The notes: generated from the sequence alone by a model not told the origin. A stretch of 9,072 nt of DNA from Candidatus Methanomethylophilaceae archaeon (GCA_017455785.1 JAFSYZ010000115.1:1-9072); one strand, 5' to 3'. Counted from the first letter of the stretch, positions 1 to 6,171 are shown. Made by a program: numbers and translations.

Positions 1-65
1 CCCTTGCCGTTCTTAGGATCGATTATTCTCACCTCCGAACGTTGAGTCAAGGTCGGCCCGATCAC
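1..65 (-). CDS. Possible 5' end of an unidentified minus-strand gene (partial)
   Basis: Read on the minus strand, an open frame runs off the left edge and ends in the peptide RSEVRIIDPKNGKG, which has an ordinary protein-like composition. Candidate starts are GTG at 65, TTG at 48 or GTG at 32. A GGAGGTGA string (36-29), a near-perfect Shine-Dalgarno sequence, overlaps the last of these and is too close to serve it, so the true start cannot be fixed. The opposite strand is also open here, with the same codon boundaries and ending near 112, so this could be a shadow. I do not recognise the product. Low confidence. Confidence 0.25.
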   Translation of the reverse strand, partial: MIGPTLTQRSEVRIIDPKNGK

Positions 66-71
66 TACGGA

Positions 72-94
72 GAAGTCCGTCGCGATCGGACTTC
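72..94. repeat. Perfect 8-bp inverted repeat (hairpin)
   Basis: GAAGTCCG (72-79) pairs with CGGACTTC (87-94) around a 7-base loop. An alternative hairpin, CCGATC (58-63) with GATCGG (84-89), would compete for the same bases. No U-tract follows on either strand, so a simple intrinsic terminator is not supported. If a minus-strand gene begins near 65-32, this would lie in its leader. It could also be a protein-binding palindrome. Confidence 0.4.
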
Positions 95-216
95 ATCCCT
101 TGCAGATGAATGAGAAACTGATGGGGATTTAATGGGAGTATGCTACAGTTAGTGGTTAGTGTCTTCGGATCTCATGGGCCGAAAGCTTATCATACAACCT
201 TTACGAATCATCAACC

Positions 217-228
217 GACCTTAAGGTC
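217..228. repeat. 12-bp perfect palindrome upstream of the small lysine-rich gene
   Basis: GACCTTAAGGTC is its own reverse complement and ends 14 bases before the ATG at 243. The right arm contains AAGG, the only weak Shine-Dalgarno-like string in the leader. It could be an operator, or a small hairpin masking the start region, but chance is not excluded. Confidence 0.3.
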
Positions 229-242
229 AGAAGCTAGATACA

Positions 243-383
243 ATGGCGATGTCAAAGAAGGATAAGACGAAGAAGGAACAGCAGCTGAAGAAGGAGGCTG
301 CAGAACTCCAGGCCAGGGCCGACGCAGGCGATAAAGAGGCCAAGAGAGAACTCGAGAAGATCAACAAGAAGCTCAAGAAGTGA
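243..383 (+). CDS. Small lysine/glutamate-rich helical protein, function unknown
   Basis: An ATG-initiated frame encodes 46 residues and ends in TGA. The protein is almost entirely Lys, Glu, Ala, Gln and Asp, with no Pro, Gly only once, and no Cys or aromatic residues. The pattern (repeated KK/KE pairs, then ELQARADAGDKEAKRELEKINKKLKK) predicts one long charged helix, possibly a coiled coil, with a net positive charge that could suit nucleic-acid or ribosome binding; that role is inference. A second in-frame ATG at 249 is an alternative start. A weak AT-rich element (CTTATCATA, about 186-194) may be the promoter. The gene converges on the chagasin-like gene and is separated from it by 44 bases. 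I do not recognise a named family. Confidence 0.6.
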   Translation: MAMSKKDKTKKEQQLKKEAAELQARADAGDKEAKRELEKINKKLKK

Positions 384-389
384 ACTCTT

Positions 390-416
390 CTCTGATCAGA
401 GTGCCCCTAGGGGCAC
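390..416. terminator. Two abutting palindromes between convergent genes, possible bidirectional terminator
   Basis: CTCTGATCAGAG (390-401) and GTGCCCCTAGGGGCAC (401-416) are each perfect palindromes and share the G at 401. As RNA they form hairpins with 4-base loops (GATC and CTAG), and the second has a GC-rich 6-bp stem. They lie between the stop codons at 381-383 (+) and 428-430 (-), where transcription from both sides must end. Neither side has a long U-tract, so the terminator call rests on position and structure. Confidence 0.45.
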
Positions 417-427
417 ATCCAACTATT

Positions 428-814
428 TCATTTGAATTCTATATCGAACGTCTCCGTCCTGATGGACGAATCCTTTTGGAAGGACCTCTCATAGCTCAGT
501 ACGAGTTTGTACGTACCTGGGGAATCGGCCGTAACTGTGAAAATAGCTATACCTCCTGCACCACAGATCATCGGATCCGTCTGTTTAGCTTTGTAATCCT
601 TCTGTACGTTCAACCCCTCCGCTGAGATGATCGCCCAGTCGTAACCGGTGGTGGGATTGGAATCCAGTTCGATGACGTATGCGTCGTTCACGTAGGATGT
701 CTTCTTTTCCATGTCAGCTTCTCCTGATGGGACGTCACCTGCAGGTGACAGGATAACGACCAATGACACTGCGACAACGCATGCCAGAGCCACTGCTGGG
801 AGCATCCATTTCAT
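428..814 (-). CDS. Chagasin-like (I42 family) cysteine-protease inhibitor, membrane-anchored or secreted
   Basis: The 128-residue protein opens with Lys and a hydrophobic stretch (about residues 4-23), read as a signal peptide or N-terminal anchor, followed by a Ser/Gly/Pro-rich linker and then a compact beta domain. Chagasin-family inhibitors block papain-like cysteine proteases with three loops: NPTTG, GxGG and RPW/F. Here NPTTG is intact at 53-57, GAGG is at 85-88, and the third loop is LSYERSF (106-112), where R110-S111-F112 replaces RPW. Length and layout fit the family. The ATG at 814 is preferred because a minus-strand TATA box (837-846) lies about 27 bases upstream, which predicts a leaderless mRNA. 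It is probably transcribed alone. The target protease is not visible in the window; it may be a cell-surface or foreign protease. Confidence 0.85.
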   Translation of the reverse strand: MKWMLPAVALACVVAVSLVVILSPAGDVPSGEADMEKKTSYVNDAYVIELDSNPTTGYDWAIISAEGLNVQKDYKAKQTDPMICGAGGIAIFTVTADSPGTYKLVLSYERSFQKDSSIRTETFDIEFK

Positions 815-836
815 AATATTATCAGCGGATAACTAG

Positions 837-846
837 GATATAACCT
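837..846 (-). promoter_or_regulatory. TATA box for the chagasin-like gene
   Basis: On the minus strand the sequence reads GGTTATATCC, centred about 27 bases before the ATG at 814. This is archaeal TATA spacing for transcription starting at or next to the start codon. Confidence 0.5.
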
Positions 847-854
847 TGTCCGCA

Positions 855-869
855 TGTCAAAGTGTGACA
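855..869. promoter_or_regulatory. Inverted repeat TGTCA-N5-TGACA between divergent promoters
   Basis: TGTCA (855-859) and TGACA (865-869) form a symmetric site between the two divergent TATA boxes, just upstream of the symporter TATA at 873-882. That position suits an operator read by a dimeric regulator acting on one or both promoters. Function is inferred from symmetry and placement only. Confidence 0.35.
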
Positions 870-872
870 CGG

Positions 873-882
873 TATTATATAC
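873..882 (+). promoter_or_regulatory. TATA box for the small-protein/symporter operon
   Basis: TATTATATAC matches an archaeal TATA element and is the strongest one upstream of the gene at 941. It predicts a transcript starting near 903-906 with a leader of roughly 35 bases. Confidence 0.5.
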
Positions 883-904
883 AACATAACACATAGAGGA
901 AGTC

Positions 905-923
905 CGTGCTATATCATAGCACG
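905..923. promoter_or_regulatory. 19-bp inverted repeat in the symporter leader (operator or RNA hairpin)
   Basis: CGTGCTAT (905-912) and ATAGCACG (916-923) are exact reverse complements around ATC. The repeat begins at about the predicted transcription start and ends 17 bases before the ATG at 941. A bound repressor here would block initiation; as RNA it would form an 8-bp stem at the 5' end of the message. Confidence 0.45.
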
Positions 924-940
924 ATACAAGGTGAATATCA

Positions 941-1063
941 ATGTCATTTCTGGGAATACCCGATCCATGGATATGGATGTCCTACGTAGGCTGTGTGGCC
1001 TGCGTGGTGTTCTGTGCCATTTGGAGTTTTAAGAAGAAGGATGTGGAAGAAGATGGCGAATGA
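941..1063 (+). CDS. Symporter small accessory protein (single-span membrane protein)
   Basis: This 40-residue protein starts MSFLGIPDPWIWMSYVGCV, carries one hydrophobic span (about residues 10-29) and ends in a charged tail KKKDVEEDGE. The N-terminal pattern LGIxDPWIWxxY followed by a Cys-containing helix and a short charged end is the pattern I associate with the very small proteins encoded directly before some SSS-family sodium symporters and annotated as symporter small accessory proteins. Its last 11 bases overlap the symporter start (ATG 1053), a translational-coupling arrangement that strongly supports a shared role. It likely packs against the transporter in the membrane; how it affects transport is unknown. 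It sits behind a clear TATA box and an inverted repeat, so it is the first gene of the operon. Confidence 0.82.
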   Translation: MSFLGIPDPWIWMSYVGCVACVVFCAIWSFKKKDVEEDGE

Positions 1064-2684
1064 AGGTGTAGATCTCACCGTGTTCATCACGATGGCTATC
1101 ATCTTCATAGTCATAACGTTGTTACTCGGATGGTATGGACATAAGAATACCCAGGATAACGATTCATATCTTCTTGGGCGTAAGAAGACCAATTCCGTCA
1201 TCATCGCCCTCTCGTATGGAGCGACATTCCTCAGTGCTTCCGCCGTCATAGGATTCGGCGGACAGGCGGCGGTTCACGGTACCACGTTGATGTGGCTCTG
1301 TTTCCTGAACATGTCCGTGGGTCTGATAGTCGCCTTCATTGTTTTCGGAAGGCCGACACGCAGACTGGGAAAGAAACTCGGTGCACTGACATTCGCCGAT
1401 CTTCTTGGAAAGATATACAAATCCAGGGGCATCCGTCTTTTTACCGCCCTTTTAATCATAATCATGATGCCGATATACTGTGCGGCTGTTCTGAAAGGAG
1501 GTGTGAACTCCCTCGCCGTTATCACTGGATTGGACTACAACGTGATGCTTCTGATCCTTTCGGTGATCGTTGCGGTCTATGTTGTCTACGGAGGAGTCAT
1601 CGCTGTCATGTACAACGATGCTTTCCAGGCTGTCATCATGTTCGTTGGAATGGTCGTCATCTTCATCGTCACCATGTACAGTGTAGGTCTTGACGGGTTC
1701 CAGCAGCTCACAGATCTCAAGGTATCAGGAGCATTGGAACAGACCGGGGTCCTTCCGGGGGCCAACGGATGGACGATGTTCGCGGAATTGGGTTCCGATG
1801 AATGGCTGACTGTCGTGACCACATTCCTTCTTGGAGTAGGTATCGGTGCCCTCACACAGCCCCAGCTGGTAGTCAGGTTCATGTCCGCCAAGGACGAGAA
1901 GACACTCAACCGTTCGATGATCATCGGTTCGATATTCATCTTCGTCATCGTCGGAGCGGCATACACCTGCGGAACCCTTTGTAACCTGTACTTCTACAAC
2001 GAGTACGGTGTGAATGCTGTGACATATGTCACCAACGGAGTGGATTTCATCATACCGACGTTCATTGTTGAGGTATTCAGGAACATAACCTTTGGGGACG
2101 TCTTTGTTTCACTATTCCTTGTATCGCTCATCTGTGCATCGATATCGACCATCAGCGGTCTGATGCACACCATAGGTGTTGCCAGAGGTTATGATCTGTA
2201 CGAATCCTACAAGGAGAGGAAGCACAAGGAGGAGCTGAAGAAGTCATCCCTGTGGTACAGCCGTGTGTTCACCGTGATCATGATGATACTGGTCGTCATC
2301 TACTGTTACTTGATGCCGTCGGATATTATCGCCAAGGCCACATCGGTGTTCATGGGTATCACAGCAGCGGCATTGCTGCCGACCTACATCTACGGTCTGT
2401 ATGCTAAGAACCCGATCAAGAAGGCCGCTCATATCAGTATAGTAACAGGAACGCTGACATACCTGTTCTGGGCATTGTTCATCAATGCTGGAACATCTAT
2501 ATTCCTGCCCATCTGCAACCTTATAACAGGGCAGAAGGTGCTCTTCATAGGATCATCGGTATCCTTCGTTGATGCCCTTGTGGTGGCATTGCCTGTATCG
2601 ATACTTGCGATGGTGATCTCTGTTCTGTACTACAGAGCGAAATCAACAACCGAGACAGAGCCTGTTGCTGAAGCTCAGGCATGA
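1053..2684 (+). CDS. Sodium:solute symporter (SSS/SSF family), substrate unknown
   Basis: The 543-residue protein has about 13 predicted membrane helices, starting near residues 9-27, which is the usual SSF length and topology. It should carry out Na+-coupled uptake through the plasma membrane. Supporting motifs are the substrate/Na+ region of the first core helix (ALSYGATFLSASAVIGFGG, 52-70), the SSF signature YGGVIAVMYNDAFQ (179-192), QPQLVVRF (269-276), and the Ser/Thr-rich CASISTISG (361-369) where SSF proteins bind the second sodium site. The frame is open further upstream, but ATG 1053 is chosen because earlier in-frame codons fall inside the accessory gene and the protein then begins just before the first helix. 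ATG 1041 is an alternative. The C-terminal tail is acidic and Ala/Glu-rich. The sequence does not reveal the substrate; organic acids, amino acids and amines are all transported by this family. Confidence 0.9.
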   Translation: MANEGVDLTVFITMAIIFIVITLLLGWYGHKNTQDNDSYLLGRKKTNSVIIALSYGATFLSASAVIGFGGQAAVHGTTLMWLCFLNMSVGLIVAFIVFGRPTRRLGKKLGALTFADLLGKIYKSRGIRLFTALLIIIMMPIYCAAVLKGGVNSLAVITGLDYNVMLLILSVIVAVYVVYGGVIAVMYNDAFQAVIMFVGMVVIFIVTMYSVGLDGFQQLTDLKVSGALEQTGVLPGANGWTMFAELGSDEWLTVVTTFLLGVGIGALTQPQLVVRFMSAKDEKTLNRSMIIGSIFIFVIVGAAYTCGTLCNLYFYNEYGVNAVTYVTNGVDFIIPTFIVEVFRNITFGDVFVSLFLVSLICASISTISGLMHTIGVARGYDLYESYKERKHKEELKKSSLWYSRVFTVIMMILVVIYCYLMPSDIIAKATSVFMGITAAALLPTYIYGLYAKNPIKKAAHISIVTGTLTYLFWALFINAGTSIFLPICNLITGQKVLFIGSSVSFVDALVVALPVSILAMVISVLYYRAKSTTETEPVAEAQA

Positions 2685-2686
2685 AT

Positions 2687-2729
2687 GGGATCGGCCGTAT
2701 ATCGGCCATCCCGACCTTTCCTTTTCTTA
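2687..2729 (+). terminator. Hairpin plus pyrimidine tract after the symporter
   Basis: GGGAT-c-GGCCG (2687-2697) pairs with CGGCCATCCC (2703-2712), giving a 10-bp stem with one bulged C and a short TATAT loop. A T-rich stretch (2716-2729) follows. It begins three bases after the symporter stop codon, so it very likely ends that operon. Confidence 0.7.
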
Positions 2730-2808
2730 ATACCAGCGGATTAAAAATGTGCCAGTCATCCTAGATGATATCCATTGAAATATGATAAATAGTAAAATAA
2801 TAGGATGT
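2730..2808. other. AT-rich intergenic spacer
   Basis: Between the two converging transcription units lies AT-rich DNA with a short inverted repeat (TCATC 2756-2760 / GATGA 2764-2768). No open frame with a usable start and no RNA gene is apparent. Confidence 0.4.
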
Positions 2809-2830
2809 GTCCCCTCTTCTTAAAGGGGAC
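2809..2830 (-). terminator. Hairpin terminator after the first PaaK-like ligase gene
   Basis: GTCCCCT (2809-2815) and AGGGGAC (2824-2830) form a perfect 7-bp stem with an 8-base loop, nine bases past the minus-strand stop codon at 2840-2842. Downstream on the minus strand the RNA becomes U-rich (TATTATTTTACTATT). This fits termination of the ligase transcript. Confidence 0.65.
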
Positions 2831-2839
2831 GATATATCC

Positions 2840-4141
2840 TCATTCGTAGGACCTGTTGTCCACGACATGTTTGGATTTGCCTTCGAATCTCTCAAGGGTC
2901 TTGGGGATTACGAGTTTGACATCGGCCTTGATATTCAGCACTTCCTTCAGCCTGATGTCCAACATCTTGGACATCTTGGCGAGTTCATTGGCATCATCGG
3001 TTATGTTGCTCTCGTTCAGTTCCACCTCTACCAACATATGGTCGGAGTAGTTCTTGTTGTCCAATGTTATCCTGTAGAATGGGCTCAGGAATGGCATCTC
3101 ACCTATGACGGCCTCGATCTGTGACGGGAAAACATTGATTCCTTTCACGACAAGCATATCGTCGGCACGTCCGCTGATCCTGTCCAACCTCGGGTGCGTT
3201 CTGCCGCACTTGCACTTCTCCCATGTGATGCTGGAGATGTCGCCTATCCTGTACCTTATGAGAGGGAAGGCCTCCTTCTTCAGCATTGTTACGACGACGT
3301 TTCCTTTCTGTCCGTCGGGGACCGGGTTGCCGTTATCGTCAAGGATCTCCATGAGACAGAGGTCGGCCCAGATGTGCACACCGCACTGTTCGGAGCATTC
3401 GAGGAACATTGGACCGTAGAACTCACTTGCACCGTAGCAGTTGTGGACACGGATGCCTGTCCTGTTCTGGAGCTTGACCCTCATGCTCTCGGACCACGGC
3501 TCACCGCCTGCGATGGCCTTCCTCAGTTTTGTATCCTTACGGATATCGACCCCCTTCTCTTCACATACGTCAGCGATGTGGAAGAGGTATGAGGGCGTTC
3601 CCGCTATCGCGGTAACTGGAAGGTCGCACATCAGTTCGATCTGCCTGTTTGTGTTCCCTGTACTTATCGGAAGTACTGTAACACCCATCCTCGTGGCTGC
3701 ATCATGTACCCCGATACCTCCGGTGAATAGTCCGTATCCGTGGGCGTTCTGTAGCATATCAGCCTTGGTCATCCCGAAGGAAACCATTCCTCTGTCCAAT
3801 GACTCGGCCCAGTTCTCCAGATCATTCTTGGTGTATCCCACCACGGTGGGTTTACCGGTGGTACCGGATGAGACATGTATCCTCACCAATTCATCATATG
3901 GTCTGACGAACAGCTTGTCGGGATAGTTGTCCCTCAGGTCTGTCTTCTTCATGAACGGAAGTTTCTTGATGTCATCGAGTGTCTTGATATCCTCCGGTTT
4001 GACACCGAGTTCGTCCATCTTCTTGCGGTAGAACTCCGAATCCCTGTATGTGTTCTTCACAAGCTCCTGAAGCAGCTTGAGCTGCATGGCTTTGAGTTCA
4101 TTCTCAGGCATCGTTTCTATCTTCTCGTTCCAAAAGGCCAT
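2840..4141 (-). CDS. PaaK-like aryl-CoA ligase (phenylacetate-CoA ligase family), copy 1
   Basis: The 433-residue protein belongs to the ANL adenylate-forming superfamily and should activate a carboxylic acid with ATP and transfer it to CoA. Seen in order: phosphate-binding loop SSGTTGKP (91-98), YGASEFYGP (236-244), YRIGD (297-301), the hinge region GRADDMLVVKGINVFP (324-339), and C-terminal RFEGKSK with the probable catalytic Lys (422). Length is normal for PaaK (about 430-440). C249/H256/C310/C312 resemble a structural metal site. In methanogens such ligases activate phenylacetate or indoleacetate for aromatic amino-acid synthesis; the actual acid here is inferred. ATG 4141 is chosen over the in-frame GTG at 4150 because GGTGA sits 5 bases upstream of it and the result aligns with the start of copy 2. 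The gene is monocistronic, ending at a hairpin. Confidence 0.88.
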   Translation of the reverse strand: MAFWNEKIETMPENELKAMQLKLLQELVKNTYRDSEFYRKKMDELGVKPEDIKTLDDIKKLPFMKKTDLRDNYPDKLFVRPYDELVRIHVSSGTTGKPTVVGYTKNDLENWAESLDRGMVSFGMTKADMLQNAHGYGLFTGGIGVHDAATRMGVTVLPISTGNTNRQIELMCDLPVTAIAGTPSYLFHIADVCEEKGVDIRKDTKLRKAIAGGEPWSESMRVKLQNRTGIRVHNCYGASEFYGPMFLECSEQCGVHIWADLCLMEILDDNGNPVPDGQKGNVVVTMLKKEAFPLIRYRIGDISSITWEKCKCGRTHPRLDRISGRADDMLVVKGINVFPSQIEAVIGEMPFLSPFYRITLDNKNYSDHMLVEVELNESNITDDANELAKMSKMLDIRLKEVLNIKADVKLVIPKTLERFEGKSKHVVDNRSYE

Positions 4142-4201
4142 ATGTTTCACCGGTCCGTGTCATGCTAAGCCATATCACGGCAGTTGGTGTATTGTAAGAT
4201 T

Positions 4202-4212
4202 ACATATATACT
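4202..4212. promoter_or_regulatory. Symmetric TATA element between divergent genes
   Basis: ACATATATACT reads as a TATA box on both strands. On the minus strand it lies about 65 bases before the ligase ATG at 4141, leaving a leader that contains the GGTGA ribosome site. On the plus strand it lies about 55 bases before ATG 4265. A second AT-rich element, AGTTTTTTAGA (4233-4243), about 27 bases before 4265, could instead give a leaderless transcript for that gene. Confidence 0.4.
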
Positions 4213-4264
4213 ATTCTAGGAATGGGAAGGAGAGTTTTTTAGACTCTAAATCAATTATGCCAGC

Positions 4265-4777
4265 ATGAACAGGAATGTGCCGAACATCATCTCAGTGAGC
4301 AGGATAATCCTGTCGCTGTCATTGTTTTTCATAGAACCAATGTGCATCCCGTTCATAATCATTTATGTCGTGGCATTCGTGACGGACATACTTGACGGCA
4401 ATCTCGCCAGACGTACCGGCACCACATCGGAACTAGGGAAGAGATTGGACAGCATCGGTGACCTGGTATTCGTATTCGCCATCCTCTTCCTGATCGTACC
4501 GTGGATGAAACCGGATCTCTGGCTCCTTATTTTATCAGCGGTTGTGGCCGTCTTCCGTCTGATCCCTCAGATTGTGATCGGTGTCGTTACGGGAGAATAT
4601 GTCACATTCCACACGAAATGGAGTAAAGCAGCGACCGGCCTTCTGTTTCTGTTGCCTTTCTTCTCCTACGTTATCGGTCAGTACGCACTGCTGATACCGT
4701 TGACCTGTATAGTCATAGCCTCGTGCTACGAGTATCCGAGGATGCATCAATACTGCAAGGAGAACTGCAGGTACTGA
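4265..4777 (+). CDS. CDP-alcohol phosphatidyltransferase family protein (archaeal phospholipid head-group synthesis)
   Basis: The 170-residue integral membrane enzyme carries a complete CAP signature, D-x2-D-G-x2-A-R-x8-G-x3-D-x3-D: D41, D44, G45, A48, R49, G58, D62 and D66. The four Asp residues bind two divalent metals, and the fourth acts as the catalytic base in this family. Five or six hydrophobic helices surround it (for example 12-40, 67-78, 82-107 and 124-151). In archaea such enzymes move a polar alcohol (glycerol phosphate, inositol phosphate or serine) onto CDP-archaeol; the acceptor cannot be told from sequence alone. The C-terminus ends in a short, Cys-containing hydrophilic tail. 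Start: ATG 4265, since the ATG at 4256 is out of frame and stops at once. It converges on the EF-Tu-like gene with a single base between stop codons. Confidence 0.88.
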   Translation: MNRNVPNIISVSRIILSLSLFFIEPMCIPFIIIYVVAFVTDILDGNLARRTGTTSELGKRLDSIGDLVFVFAILFLIVPWMKPDLWLLILSAVVAVFRLIPQIVIGVVTGEYVTFHTKWSKAATGLLFLLPFFSYVIGQYALLIPLTCIVIASCYEYPRMHQYCKENCRY

Positions 4778-4778
4778 A

Positions 4779-5741
4779 TCATTCAAGGGTGAACGAGCCG
4801 ACCACTCTCAGCTTTCCGCCCTCGAGGTACATCATCAATGCCTTGTCACCAGGTTTGTGTATAATGTTGGTCTCCAGTTCCAATGATAACTTCGGTGATC
4901 TGAAGTCGTCTTCGTCGGAGACGGATGTGACACGGCACGGAACCATCTGCATCCAGTGTCCGATATGCATGACCATGCCCTCCTTGATCGGATTGGGCCA
5001 GAATCTTACCAATGATGCCTTGACATCCACCTTGTTGGTCATCTTCACCGACGGATCGGTGGTAGCGACGTAACCCCTGTCCAACTCATCGGATTCGATA
5101 CCTCTAAGCGCAAGACCTACGTGATCCCCTTTGATACCGTCCTGTGCATCCACATCGTGCTTCTGGATGGATTTCAGTATCACTTCCCTCTTGATGGGAA
5201 GAATCTGCATTTTGTCGTGCACCTTGAAGTAACCGTCTATTACGGAACCGAGGACGACCGTCCCCACTCCTTTGACGTTGAAGTGGCTGTCTATCGGGCA
5301 TGAGCCGCATGTTCCGTCACCTGCGGTCTTCTTGGTGTTGCAGGCCAGGTCAATGAGCATCTCCCTGGTGTTGATCGCATCATCCTCCAAGGGCTGATAG
5401 TTCTCCAACGATGTGCCTGCCAACAACGGCTTCAATTGTTCTGGCTGGATGTAGTTCCTGAGGACTATCCATCCCTTGTCTATGCCCAGGGAGTCGATCA
5501 TGACGATCGTCTCTCCCAGGAAGCTGTCGATCTTCTCGACAACGAGAATAGCATATTCTGCCATGGATACGGCGTAGAACAGGGAGGACAGTTTCTCAGG
5601 GTACTTGGTAGGTTCTATGAGTGTCACCGAATCGTTCCCCTTCTTGATCTCGAAGAAGGTCATGTCGGTTACGGTACCTTTCTTACCTACATCGGCTGCG
5701 AAATTGTTGCTCCCTGCTACTACGACGTTAAGATTTCCCAT
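4779..5741 (-). CDS. EF-Tu/SelB-like protein with degenerate GTPase domain
   Basis: The 320-residue protein is shaped like an elongation factor but is shorter than EF-Tu/EF-1A (about 400-430). Domain 2 is clear (about 147-228): IDSHFNVKGVGTVVLGSVIDG, then KMQILP, SIQKHD, GDHVGLALRGI and LDRGYV, matching the SelB/EF-Tu beta barrel. Residues 236-320 fit domain 3. The N-terminal region (1-110) still resembles the G-domain scaffold (SVTLIEP, AEYAILVVEKID, IVMIDSLGIDKGWIVL), but the P-loop GHVDHGKT is missing (AGSNNFAADVGKKGT instead), DTPGH is replaced by EPTKY, and NKxD by RNYI. GTP binding is therefore unlikely. Related degenerate EF-Tu paralogues are known in methanogens, without an established role that I can name. 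It begins 4 bases after the ACT gene, as the last gene of the operon. There is no strong ribosome site, so translation may be coupled. A role in tRNA or ribosome binding is inference. Confidence 0.85.
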   Translation of the reverse strand: MGNLNVVVAGSNNFAADVGKKGTVTDMTFFEIKKGNDSVTLIEPTKYPEKLSSLFYAVSMAEYAILVVEKIDSFLGETIVMIDSLGIDKGWIVLRNYIQPEQLKPLLAGTSLENYQPLEDDAINTREMLIDLACNTKKTAGDGTCGSCPIDSHFNVKGVGTVVLGSVIDGYFKVHDKMQILPIKREVILKSIQKHDVDAQDGIKGDHVGLALRGIESDELDRGYVATTDPSVKMTNKVDVKASLVRFWPNPIKEGMVMHIGHWMQMVPCRVTSVSDEDDFRSPKLSLELETNIIHKPGDKALMMYLEGGKLRVVGSFTLE

Positions 5742-5745
5742 GGTA

Positions 5746-6171
5746 TTACAGTTCCTTGGCGGTGACCGTCTTCATGCCAGCCTTCTTGAAGGCCTCGACG
5801 GCTGCCACGGGGTCATCCACCCTAAGGAATATCAAAGGTTCGGTCTTGTTCTTGTGGGCATAACCGTATTCGATGTTGATGCCCGCATCACCGAGTACCT
5901 TCGCAGCGGAGAACAGTCCTCCCGGGGCATCGTTCACTGCGACCGCGATGAGCTCTGTCTTCCTGACGATCAGGTTCCTCGCTTTGAGTTTCTCGTAAGC
6001 CTCTTCAGGATCGTCTACGATCGCCCTGAAGACACCGAATCCCGAGGATTCGGCGATGTTGAAAGCCTTCAGATTGATATCGCATTCCTTGAGCGTCTTG
6101 GCCATGGATGCCAGGCTGCCCGGCTCATTGTTAACGAAAATGGATAGCTGAATGAAAACGTCGTCTGTCAT
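5746..6171 (-). CDS. Tandem ACT-domain protein (putative amino-acid sensor)
   Basis: The 141-residue protein consists of two ACT domains and little else. The first (about 6-70) carries the typical opening QLSIFVNNEPGSLASMAKTL with the turn Gly; the second (about 76-138) opens with AVAVNDAPGGLFSAAKVLGDAGINIEY. ACT domains bind amino acids at dimer interfaces and regulate metabolism. Stand-alone double-ACT proteins are often encoded next to PaaK-type ligases in archaea and bacteria, pointing to aromatic amino acids as ligand; that ligand is inferred. The start overlaps the ligase stop as TGATG (ATG at 6171), with GGTGA four bases ahead inside the upstream gene. An in-frame GTG at 6174 is an alternative. 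The gene is the middle one of a three-gene operon, and the next gene follows after 4 bases. Confidence 0.88.
   Translation of the reverse strand: MTDDVFIQLSIFVNNEPGSLASMAKTLKECDINLKAFNIAESSGFGVFRAIVDDPEEAYEKLKARNLIVRKTELIAVAVNDAPGGLFSAAKVLGDAGINIEYGYAHKNKTEPLIFLRVDDPVAAVEAFKKAGMKTVTAKEL

Noticed and set aside
993..1052. Upstream in-frame extension of the symporter from GTG 993
   Set aside because: It would lie wholly inside the accessory-protein gene, and the added peptide (WPAWCSVPFGVLRRRMWKK) does not look like a symporter N-terminus. ATG 1053 or 1041 is more natural.
1292..1966. Alternative frames inside the symporter gene on both strands
   Set aside because: Composition is rich in His, Arg and Cys (plus) or Thr, Met and Pro (minus), typical of shadow translation, and the symporter frame is unambiguous.
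5104..6147. Plus-strand frames opposite the EF-Tu-like and ACT genes
   Set aside because: The minus-strand products contain clear domains; the plus-strand translations do not, and no promoter or ribosome site supports them.
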